Of a stretch of 5,772 bases of DNA, positions 1 through 5,429 are shown in pieces. A program made the translations under genes and the position numbers. This DNA comes from Clostridia bacterium (GTDB lineage: Bacteria > Bacillota > Clostridia > Oscillospirales > RGIG7773). Location of the stretch: positions 1-5,772 of the forward strand of contig JAFZHO010000023.1 of NCBI GenBank assembly GCA_017554835.1. The letters are read 5' to 3'. A model generated the notes under the pieces. That model had not been told where the DNA came from. It saw only the letters and a list, made by a program, of their open reading frames with translations, and ran no database searches. Position 1 is the stretch's first letter, and each line of letters starts with the position of its first letter.

Positions 1-1302
1 ATATTCAAATACGTCAAGTATTTTTACTTTAACAATATCGCCGGGGGCAATTTTCTTTTCTCCCGAGAAAAATACCTTGCCGTCTATCTCGAAGGTATCC
101 ATATAACTTCTGCCGTAATAAACTTCGGCATATCTATCAAATCCTTCAACCAAGACTTCAAAAGTTTTTCCTATCTGAGAATTATTTATCTCATCGCTTA
201 TAATCTGCTGCTGAGACATTAAAATTTCAAGGCGTTTTTCTTTGATATTTTCATCAATCTGATTATCCATATCAAAGGCCTTTGTTCCTTCTTCGGGCGA
301 ATATTTAAAAGCGCCAACCCTTTCAAGTCGGGTATCTTTTATAAATTCCAAAAGTTCGGAGAATTCCTCATCCGTTTCACCGGGGAATCCAACGATAAAG
401 GTGCTTCTTATAACGACGCCGGGGATTTTTTCTCTTATTTTTTTAATAAGGGTGATAATCTCCTCTTTTGTTCCTTTTCTGTTCATTCTTTTAAGAACGT
501 CGTTATTTATATGCTGAAGTGGCATCTCGATATATTTAACGATTTTTTCCTCTTCTGCAATAACGTCGATAAGCTCGTCCGTTACTTTATCAGGATATAA
601 GTATAAAACTCTTATCCATTTAAAATCGATTTTACAAAGTTCTTTAAGAAGTTTGGAGAGAGAATATTCTCCGTATAAATCCTCACCGTATCTTGAAGAA
701 TCCTGAGCAATAACGCAAAGTTCTTTTACTCCCTCGTCAAACATTACCTTCGCCTGACGGATAAGTTCTTCCATGGGGATACTTCTGAATTTTCCTCTTA
801 TCTGCGGGATAGCGCAGTAAGTGCATTTATTATCGCAACCTTCTGCGATTTTGAGATATCCCATATAAGGCGGAGTGGTTAAAATTCTATCGCCAACGGG
901 CATATACTCGTTTTTATCCTTAAATGAGGAATATTCCTCATCTTCCATAACTTTTTTTACTGCTTCGGCAATATCGTCGTAACTACCCGTTCCCAAAACG
1001 CCGTCAATTTCGGGGATTTCTTTTTTGATTTCTTCCTTATATCTTTCGGCAAGACATCCCGTTACGATGATTTTTTTAATTGTTTTTTCGTTTTTAAGTT
1101 TTGCCATATCGAGAATATTTTCAATTGCTTCTTTTTTTGCATCCTCGATAAATCCGCAGGTATTTATTATAATAACGTCACTTTCATCAGCAGTAGACAT
1201 TATTTTAATATCATTTTTTTCGAGAATACTGAGCATTCTCTCAGAATCTACCTGATTTTTTGCACAACCGAGAGAAATCATTCCCACTTTAATAGGTTTC
1301 AT
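1..1302 (-). CDS. rimO: Ribosomal protein S12 methylthiotransferase RimO (3' end cut by window edge)
   Basis: This is a radical-SAM enzyme that adds a methylthio group to a conserved aspartate of ribosomal protein S12. The frame is open from the left edge to the start codon, giving 434 visible residues. RimO proteins are usually about 440, so only a few C-terminal residues are missing. The N-terminal MTTase domain opens with ISLGCAKNQVDSE, typical of RimO rather than MiaB. Its cluster cysteines are C13, C49 (NTCGF) and C83 (TGCLAE). The radical-SAM motif C156-x3-C160-x2-C163 lies in EGCDNKCTYCAIP and is followed by the RG of PQIRGKFRS. The end, from about residue 376, looks like a TRAM domain. 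There are two adjacent ATGs (1305 and 1302). I chose 1302 because it lies 5 nt from the GGAGGA site, whereas 1305 lies only 2 nt away. The start overlaps the recX end by 14 nt, so the two are probably co-transcribed and translationally coupled. Confidence 0.96.
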   Translation of the reverse strand, partial: MKPIKVGMISLGCAKNQVDSERMLSILEKNDIKIMSTADESDVIIINTCGFIEDAKKEAIENILDMAKLKNEKTIKKIIVTGCLAERYKEEIKKEIPEIDGVLGTGSYDDIAEAVKKVMEDEEYSSFKDKNEYMPVGDRILTTPPYMGYLKIAEGCDNKCTYCAIPQIRGKFRSIPMEELIRQAKVMFDEGVKELCVIAQDSSRYGEDLYGEYSLSKLLKELCKIDFKWIRVLYLYPDKVTDELIDVIAEEEKIVKYIEMPLQHINNDVLKRMNRKGTKEEIITLIKKIREKIPGVVIRSTFIVGFPGETDEEFSELLEFIKDTRLERVGAFKYSPEEGTKAFDMDNQIDENIKEKRLEILMSQQQIISDEINNSQIGKTFEVLVEGFDRYAEVYYGRSYMDTFEIDGKVFFSGEKKIAPGDIVKVKILDVFEY

Positions 1303-1912
1303 CATAATCCTCCGTATAAGCTCTTATCCTACTGAAAATCTCATCATAGGAATACCCCTGCCTCAAAAGATAGGAAATAGCACGATTTTTTATCTTAGGG
1401 TCAGAAAGTTCTTCTTTTTTATAACGTTTTTCTAAAATTTCCGTTATCCGTGAGCTATCGTTTTGAAAATCTTCAAGAACATCGTTTATTATACTGCCCG
1501 AAATACCTTTTTTAAGCATTTCAGAACGAATTCTTCCTTTTCCGAATCCTTTGCCCGTATAATATTCTAAAAGTTCCTGAGCGTAATTTTCGTCGTTTAT
1601 ATAACCTTTTTTTATCATATAGAAAGCGGCATATTCTGCCGCCTGTCTTTCTATATTTTTGCTCATAAGTTTTTTTATAAGTTCTTTTTCCCCGTGGGAA
1701 CGAAAGGATAAAATATTATAAGCCCTTTTTACTGCGTTTGAAAATTCCTCATAATTGAAAAGCATAGCCAAAACGTCTGAATCTGCTTCTTCATCAATTT
1801 TAAGGTCAAAAGTAATAACAAAATCGTAATCGATATTTTCTATGCAGTTACCGTCAACAAAAACGTTGAACTTATACCCATCTCCCAGGGATTTTATATC
1901 GGTTATTTTCAT
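1289..1912 (-). CDS. recX: Regulatory protein RecX
   Basis: RecX binds RecA filaments and modulates, usually inhibits, recombinase activity. The 207 residues fit the usual size of the family in Gram-positives. The body is made of three-helix repeats. Repeat one is around residues 64-86 (AYNILSFRSHGEKELIKKL), with the family's R-x3-E-L-x2-K-L pattern. Repeat two is around 100-137 (KKGYINDENYAQELLEYY, then GKGRIRSEMLKKGI). Repeat three is around 174-198 (YLLRQGYSYDEIFSRI). The N-terminal 55 residues form a predicted beta-rich extension also seen in clostridial RecX. The ATG lies only 2 nt after the recA stop and has no obvious Shine-Dalgarno site, so translation is probably coupled to recA termination. 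Position directly after recA is the classic arrangement and supports the call. Confidence 0.95.
   Translation of the reverse strand: MKITDIKSLGDGYKFNVFVDGNCIENIDYDFVITFDLKIDEEADSDVLAMLFNYEEFSNAVKRAYNILSFRSHGEKELIKKLMSKNIERQAAEYAAFYMIKKGYINDENYAQELLEYYTGKGFGKGRIRSEMLKKGISGSIINDVLEDFQNDSSRITEILEKRYKKEELSDPKIKNRAISYLLRQGYSYDEIFSRIRAYTEDYDETY
1308..1313 (-). promoter_or_regulatory. Ribosome binding site of rimO inside recX
   Basis: GGAGGA on the minus strand lies within the last codons of recX, just ahead of two consecutive ATG codons. The spacing favours the second ATG (5 nt) over the first (2 nt), which sets the rimO start at 1302. Confidence 0.7.
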
Positions 1913-1914
1913 TA

Positions 1915-2964
1915 TCAGTCAACAGAAACGTCAACGGACGTATCCTTTGCAACGGCTTTTTTCTTTGCTTTTCCTGCTGCAAAAAGCTTGTCTCTGTTTT
2001 CCATAATTGCGTCTTCGATTTCTTTTGCGATTTCGGGGTTATCAAGAAGATAGTTTTTGGTATTATCTCTTCCCTGACCGATTCTCGTTTCTTTATAAGA
2101 GAACCAGGCGCCGCTTTTTTTGATTATATCAAGTTCAACTCCAAGGTCAACGAGCTCGCCAACCTTTGAGATTCCCTCGCCATACATAATATCAAACATT
2201 GCTTCTTTAAATGGTGGAGCAATTTTATTTTTAACTACTTTAACTCTTGTTCGAGAGCCAATCATTTCTGTTCCGTTTTTCAAAGTTTCGGTTCTGCGAA
2301 CTTCCATACGAACAGAAGCATAGTATTTAAGAGCGTTACCACCTGTTGTTGTTTCGGGATTACCGTAAACTACGCCGATTTTGGAACGAAGCTGGTTGAT
2401 AAAAATAACAACGCAGTTGGATTTTGAAATAAATCCCGCAAGTTTACGAAGCGCCTGAGACATTAGTCTCGCCTGAAGTCCCATATGGGAATCGCCCATA
2501 TTTCCGTCGATTTCTGTTTTGGGAACAAGTGCCGCAACAGAGTCAACAACAAGCGCATCAATAGCCCCACTTCTCACAAGGGCCTCGGTAATTTCAAGAG
2601 CGTCTTCTCCCGTATCCGGCTGGGAAACAAGAAGATTATCAACGTCTACTCCAAGTGCCTTTGCATAAACGGGGTCAAGAGCGTGCTCCGCGTCAATAAA
2701 TGCCGCCGTTCCGCCGCGTTTTTGCGCCTCGGCAACAACGTGAAGAGCAACGGTTGTTTTACCTGATGATTCAGGACCGTATATCTCGATTATTCTTCCT
2801 TTTGGAACTCCGCCTATACCAAGAGCCATATCAAGTGATAATGAACCCGTAGAAATCGCCTCAACGTTCATAGTAGTATTTTCGCCAAGACGCATAATAG
2901 ATCCTTTACCGAATTGTTTTTCTATCTGGTCGAGAGCCGTCTGCAAAGCTTGCTGTCTATCCAT
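1915..2964 (-). CDS. recA: Recombinase RecA
   Basis: RecA is the DNA-dependent ATPase that forms filaments on single-stranded DNA, carries out strand exchange and triggers LexA cleavage in the SOS response. The 349 residues match the normal length. Visible landmarks are the Walker A loop GPESSGKTT (63-71), the catalytic glutamate E93 in DAEHALD, the Walker B strand ending DALVVDS (136-142), Q191 in FINQLRSKIG, which senses nucleotide, and the L2 DNA-binding loop region GNPETTTGGNALKYYASVRM (201-220). The N-terminal helix (residues 3-22) is the polymerisation helix, including EKQFGKGSIMRLG. The C-terminal tail is lysine-rich (GKAKKKAVAKD), then alternates small and acidic residues, less acidic than in E. 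coli. The start is set by a GGAGG site at 2975-2971, 6 nt upstream of the ATG. The stop is TGA, 2 nt before recX. Confidence 0.99.
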   Translation of the reverse strand: MDRQQALQTALDQIEKQFGKGSIMRLGENTTMNVEAISTGSLSLDMALGIGGVPKGRIIEIYGPESSGKTTVALHVVAEAQKRGGTAAFIDAEHALDPVYAKALGVDVDNLLVSQPDTGEDALEITEALVRSGAIDALVVDSVAALVPKTEIDGNMGDSHMGLQARLMSQALRKLAGFISKSNCVVIFINQLRSKIGVVYGNPETTTGGNALKYYASVRMEVRRTETLKNGTEMIGSRTRVKVVKNKIAPPFKEAMFDIMYGEGISKVGELVDLGVELDIIKKSGAWFSYKETRIGQGRDNTKNYLLDNPEIAKEIEDAIMENRDKLFAAGKAKKKAVAKDTSVDVSVD

Positions 2965-2982
2965 ATGTAACCTCCAAAAAAC

Positions 2983-3001
2983 TGTATATTAAAATTATAC
3001 A
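2983..3001. promoter_or_regulatory. Inverted repeat overlapping the recA -10 box (possible operator)
   Basis: TGTATA and TATACA form a perfect 6-bp inverted repeat separated by 7 bases. It covers the -10 element and the likely transcription start of recA. Its placement would suit a repressor site. However, the arms are AT-rich, one arm includes part of the TATAAT box, and chance is a real possibility. It does not resemble the Bacillus-type SOS box. Confidence 0.3.
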
Positions 3002-3022
3002 ACATTTTATCTATTAAATCAA
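2994..3022 (-). promoter_or_regulatory. Sigma-A-type promoter of recA
   Basis: Read on the minus strand, a perfect TATAAT -10 box (2999-2994) is preceded by TTGATT (3022-3017; four of six match TTGACA) with the ideal 17-nt spacer. The recA RBS follows about 18 nt later. The promoter lies in the 68-bp gap after the HEPN gene and probably drives recA-recX-rimO. I see no GAAC-N4-GTTC LexA box in the gap. Confidence 0.75.
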
Positions 3023-3032
3023 CAAAAATCCC

Positions 3033-3443
3033 TTATAAATCCAACTTTCCTTCTATATAGGAAAACATATCAAAAGCCATATCATATAGTCTTTCAATCT
3101 GAGTATCCTTGATATCAAGGGGAATATCCGCAGGGTATCTTGTTTCTATATAATATCTATTCAAATCGGCGCTTTCATCAAGCCATTGTTCAAAGCCATT
3201 ATCAAATTCGCAGGCCTTTCTGCATAGAAAAACGAGAGAATGGCCATCAAAATGCCTTCCTGCACTGTAAAGCAAAAAAGCTTTAAGGGCTTTTTCGATG
3301 CACTGCTGACAGTGAAACGCAATTATCTCGTTATCTCCTCGGCAGTTTTTCAGAATTCTTGCGGCATCAAGGTCATCGTCCGCCTTATCAAGCCAGTCAA
3401 TATAACTTTTCGAATCGCCGCGCTGCCCTCTATATCTGCCCAT
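3033..3443 (-). CDS. HEPN domain protein (PF05168-like), partner of a degenerate nucleotidyltransferase
   Basis: This is a 136-residue all-helical protein of the HEPN type. Family marks in order are WLDKADDDLDAARIL (17-31), FHCQQCIEKALKAFLL (43-58; the classic FHxQQxxEKALKAxL helix), GHSLVFL (67-73; the HxL position) and YYIETRYP (97-104; the conserved Y-x3-RYP end). R63-x4-H68 (RHFDGH) formally fits the RX4-6H ribonuclease motif of HEPN toxins. It falls in the loop before helix three and not at the usual catalytic site, so nuclease activity is unproven. The start overlaps the end of the nucleotidyltransferase gene by 14 nt, with an AGAGGGG site about 11 nt upstream. MNT-HEPN pairs are known toxin-antitoxin or nucleotide-binding modules. 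Whether this one is toxic cannot be told from sequence. Confidence 0.85.
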   Translation of the reverse strand: MGRYRGQRGDSKSYIDWLDKADDDLDAARILKNCRGDNEIIAFHCQQCIEKALKAFLLYSAGRHFDGHSLVFLCRKACEFDNGFEQWLDESADLNRYYIETRYPADIPLDIKDTQIERLYDMAFDMFSYIEGKLDL

Positions 3444-3738
3444 AAATCAGCTGTCCCCTCTTTGAAATTCTATGAACGAAACTATTTTCGTCAGATAATA
3501 GATTATTCCATTCTTCCTTGTTATAACACAGGCAAACGAAAGGTATTTCACTTGACACTTCAAGATAAATATCCTTCTCCGTTTTTTTGGAATTTCCCTC
3601 TTTTATAACTACTGCTATATTAAATTCCTTTAGTTTATCGTCTGAAACTCTTGTTTTTCTATTATATAAATAAATAAAATCAACAGAAAACTGATTTGCT
3701 ATTTTTTCTGCTATCTCGTTAATATAATCAATACTCAT
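3430..3738 (-). CDS. Degenerate minimal nucleotidyltransferase (MNT-like), HEPN partner
   Basis: The 102-residue protein has the size and layout of a minimal nucleotidyltransferase of the polymerase-beta fold. It has an N-terminal helix (INEIAEKIANQF), then strand FIYLY (21-25), strand FNIAVVIK (39-46), and the ending FVHRISKRGQLIYG (87-100), which resembles the usual C-terminus of HEPN-associated MNTs. The catalytic signature is missing. Where active MNTs have FGSRARG, this has YNRKTR (25-30), and where they have SDIDLxV, this has KEFNIAV, giving E38-x-N40 instead of D-x-D. I infer a non-catalytic or altered protein that may still bind its HEPN partner. The identification rests mainly on fold pattern and neighbour, so it is less certain than the HEPN call. 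An AGAGGTGAT RBS overlaps the stop of the upstream yfbR-like gene, suggesting coupled translation. Confidence 0.65.
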   Translation of the reverse strand: MSIDYINEIAEKIANQFSVDFIYLYNRKTRVSDDKLKEFNIAVVIKEGNSKKTEKDIYLEVSSEIPFVCLCYNKEEWNNLLSDENSFVHRISKRGQLIYGQI

Positions 3739-3748
3739 ATTATCACCT

Positions 3749-4330
3749 CTATAAACTTATTTGGTCAAGATTTTTTGAAAAAGGCGGAAGAAAATGCTCA
3801 AGATAGAAATCTACTTCTTCCATATTCATTTCCTTAATGGATTTTAAGGTGCCTTCATATGCGTTTTCAAAGTCTTTATTTCCTGCTGAAATTTCCTGAG
3901 TGCATTTTATAAGTGCAGAGATTTTATCTGCCGCTTTGACGATTCTTTTTGATTCTTTATTTTCCAAAAAGAAAATATCCTCAAATTCTTCTTTCATTTC
4001 ATCGGGAAGAGCGTTTAAAAGCTTTTTGGTTGCGAGATTTTCTATCTCCTTATATTTTTCTGAAATATCTTTATCAAGGTATTTAACAGGCGTTGGCAAA
4101 TCCCCCGTTATAATCTCGCCGCTATCATGATAAAGAGCATAGCAAAGTATCTCTTTTATATCATAGTTTTTGCCAAAATATTTATTACCGATAAGGCAAA
4201 GTCCGTGAGCAATAACGGCAACGTCAAAAGAATGCTCTTTTAAAGTTTCTTTCTCAGTATTTTTCATAAGTCCCCATCTGATAATATATCTCATTCTGTT
4301 TATAAAGGCATAAAAGTTATATTCTTTCAT
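3749..4330 (-). CDS. yfbR: 5'-deoxynucleotidase of the YfbR family (HD domain)
   Basis: YfbR is a cytoplasmic HD-domain phosphohydrolase that removes phosphate from deoxyribonucleoside 5'-monophosphates. The 193 residues match E. coli YfbR (199) closely in length and motif spacing. Motifs are R18-W19 (INRMRYIIRWGLM), which in YfbR contact the substrate, H33 in LKEHSFDVA, H68-D69 in YALYHDSGE, TGDLPTPVKY (76-85, including D77) and D135 in VKAADKISAL. Together these give the H...HD...D metal site. The end, NLDQISL, also matches the family's LDEIS. The ATG at 4330 has an AAGGTGAT RBS just upstream. This is the first gene of the minus-strand block and lies 10 nt before the nucleotidyltransferase gene, so the two are probably co-transcribed. 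Nothing looks damaged. Confidence 0.93.
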   Translation of the reverse strand: MKEYNFYAFINRMRYIIRWGLMKNTEKETLKEHSFDVAVIAHGLCLIGNKYFGKNYDIKEILCYALYHDSGEIITGDLPTPVKYLDKDISEKYKEIENLATKKLLNALPDEMKEEFEDIFFLENKESKRIVKAADKISALIKCTQEISAGNKDFENAYEGTLKSIKEMNMEEVDFYLEHFLPPFSKNLDQISL

Positions 4331-4359
4331 AAAATCACCTTATTATTTATTATAAGAAT

Positions 4360-4368
4360 ATTATATCA
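4360..4368 (-). promoter_or_regulatory. Extended -10 promoter for the yfbR-like gene
   Basis: The minus strand reads TGATATAAT (4368-4360), a TATAAT -10 box with an upstream TG. There is no convincing -35 box at 16-18 nt, which is common for extended -10 promoters. A second TATAAT just downstream (4355-4350) lacks an upstream TG. Transcription would lead into yfbR and the nucleotidyltransferase/HEPN pair. Confidence 0.55.
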
Positions 4369-4383
4369 CAAAACAGGAATTTA

Positions 4384-4392
4384 TGGTATAAT
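4384..4392 (+). promoter_or_regulatory. Extended -10 promoter for the QueG-like operon
   Basis: TGGTATAAT is a perfect -10 box with an upstream TG. The expected -35 region (about 4364-4369) is weak and overlaps the -10 element of the opposing promoter. The two divergent promoters may therefore compete for RNA polymerase. Confidence 0.6.
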
Positions 4393-4410
4393 TAATTTAA
4401 GGTGATTTAA

Positions 4411-5100
4411 ATGGTAGAAAACGAAAAAATAGAACGCATAAGGCAGTTCCTTCTTGAAAAAGGTGCCTGGGACGTTGGTTTTACAAAAACTGACGATGAT
4501 GTAGGCGGATTTAATAACGCCATATCAATAGTTATAAAATTATCCGATTCGGTAATTTCCGAAATCGATGAAAGCCCCACTTTTACATATTTCACTCATT
4601 ACAGAGGCGTAAACGCTTTTATCGATTCTCTTATTTTGCAGACGGGAATGTTTATTGAAAAAATGGGTAATAATTATATCCCCATCCCCGCCTCCCAATC
4701 AATAAATTCAAAAGGCAATAACTACGAAGGCAGATATTCTCATAAAAAGGTGGCTCGTCTTTCAGGTCTTGGTTCTATTGGCAAAAACGCTCTTTTTATC
4801 CATAAGGATTTTGGTCCCTGCGTTCGACTTGGAACTATTTTCTGCGATATTGAGATGCCAGCTCCTTCCCCTATTGATGATATTTGCGTCGGTTGTGATA
4901 AATGCGTTAAGGCCTGCCCTGCTATGGCGATTACGGGAGAATCCTTTGACGAAACGAGGGACAGAAGCCATATTTTTGATGCAAAAAGCTGCAGTGATTA
5001 TATGAAAAATAATTTTATGCATATTGGTCGTGGTGCCGTTTGCGGAATTTGTATAAAAACCTGTAACGACGTTTTTAAAGCGAGGAAAAGAAATGTTTAA
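4411..5100 (+). CDS. Short QueG-like double [4Fe-4S] protein (epoxyqueuosine reductase-related)
   Basis: The protein resembles epoxyqueuosine reductase (QueG), which uses cobalamin and two iron-sulfur clusters in the last step of queuosine synthesis. At 229 residues it is far shorter than the roughly 300-380 of true QueG and lacks the C-terminal HEAT-like part. The region HKKVARLSGLGSIGKNALFI (111-130), followed by FGPCVRLGTIFCD, matches the QueG core. Cluster-binding cysteines are C159-x2-C162-x2-C165-x3-C169P and C194 with C211-x2-C214-x3-C218. C137 and C145 are extra cysteines. The N-terminal half is shortened too, so cobalamin binding is uncertain. The ATG has an AAGGTGAT RBS at 4399-4406. 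It leads a plus-strand operon and overlaps the next gene by 8 nt (ATGTTTAA). The queuosine role is not assured, because short relatives of unknown function are common in Clostridia. Confidence 0.75.
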   Translation: MVENEKIERIRQFLLEKGAWDVGFTKTDDDVGGFNNAISIVIKLSDSVISEIDESPTFTYFTHYRGVNAFIDSLILQTGMFIEKMGNNYIPIPASQSINSKGNNYEGRYSHKKVARLSGLGSIGKNALFIHKDFGPCVRLGTIFCDIEMPAPSPIDDICVGCDKCVKACPAMAITGESFDETRDRSHIFDAKSCSDYMKNNFMHIGRGAVCGICIKTCNDVFKARKRNV

Positions 5101-5428
5101 ATTCTTTAAGAGAGAAACTTTCTTTAAGAAAGAAAGGAAAATCAAAATTGACGAGGATATAAAAATTCTTATAGACCTCGATAAAAGAAAAATATCATAC
5201 ATAACAAAAAGAACCCCTGACGGAGAAATCGTTCTCGGTAAAGACGGATATATGAATATTACGGACAAGGAGTTTGTTATAATGTGCGATAATAAAATCG
5301 TTTTTCGTGAAATGGCAGATTCCATCCATCCCGGCGAACTTATGAGTCATGATGGAGTTGTTCTTGAAGTTTTCAAAGAAAATAAAAAGGAGGTTTACGT
5401 GGCATATTATAAATACCACAGAAAATAA
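5093..5428 (+). CDS. Conserved-looking hypothetical protein, 111 residues
   Basis: I do not recognise this family with confidence. The N-terminal 17 residues are very basic and aromatic (MFKFFKRETFFKKERK), without a membrane segment or a signal peptide cleavage site. The rest (about 18-111) looks like a small beta-rich domain with alternating hydrophobic strands such as IKILIDLDKRKISYITKR (23-40), EIVLGKDGYMNI, KEFVIMCDNKIVFREM and EVYVAYYKYHRK. No catalytic or metal motif stands out. Translation is likely coupled: the ATG overlaps the stop of the QueG-like gene, and an AGGA site lies 6 nt upstream. The following HD gene starts 1 nt after its stop. The operon position and intact frame support a real gene. 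Confidence 0.75.
   Translation: MFKFFKRETFFKKERKIKIDEDIKILIDLDKRKISYITKRTPDGEIVLGKDGYMNITDKEFVIMCDNKIVFREMADSIHPGELMSHDGVVLEVFKENKKEVYVAYYKYHRK
5384..5393 (+). promoter_or_regulatory. Strong RBS-like AAAAAGGAGG inside the end of the 111-residue ORF
   Basis: The near-perfect Shine-Dalgarno sequence lies 36 nt before the ATG of the HD gene, too far for normal use. The only nearby canonical start, GTG at 5399, is in the frame of the upstream ORF and would give a 9-residue peptide. An ATT at 5406 is in the HD frame, 12 nt away. It may help re-initiation, support a non-AUG start, or simply encode Lys-Lys-Glu-Val. Confidence 0.35.
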
Positions 5429-5429
5429 T

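Larger units (their letters stand above)
4332..4408. repeat. 11-bp inverted repeat formed by mirrored RBSs at the ends of the divergent region
   Basis: AAATCACCTTA (4332-4342) and TAAGGTGATTT (4398-4408) are perfect reverse complements 55 nt apart. Each contains the AAGGTGAT ribosome binding site of the gene it faces. The identity runs a few bases past the core site. The two arms lie on different transcripts, so they would not pair in one mRNA unless there is read-through. Confidence 0.6.

Noticed and set aside
1025..1255. A hydrophobic 76-residue frame on the plus strand, looking like a small membrane protein
   Set aside because: It is the complement of the rimO N-terminal domain. The serine, phenylalanine and isoleucine richness reflects AT-rich antisense codons, and no RBS is present.
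2120..2766. Two plus-strand open frames antisense to recA
   Set aside because: recA is unmistakable on the other strand, and these frames follow from its codon bias.
3240..3608. A 122-residue open frame on the plus strand across the HEPN/nucleotidyltransferase overlap
   Set aside because: It is antisense to two supported genes, lacks a promoter or RBS, and its translation shows no domain pattern.
5111..5140. A hairpin-like stretch (CTTTCTT-T-AAGAAAG) near the start of the 111-residue ORF, considered as an attenuator or terminator
   Set aside because: It is AT-rich with a 1-nt loop, is not followed by a U-run, and lies within lysine/phenylalanine codons. A stable stem is unlikely.
4762..5325. 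A 187-residue open frame on the minus strand opposite the QueG-like gene and the 111-residue ORF
   Set aside because: The plus-strand frames carry clear family motifs and RBSs. The antisense frame has no RBS at its start and no recognisable domain, so it is a compositional shadow.
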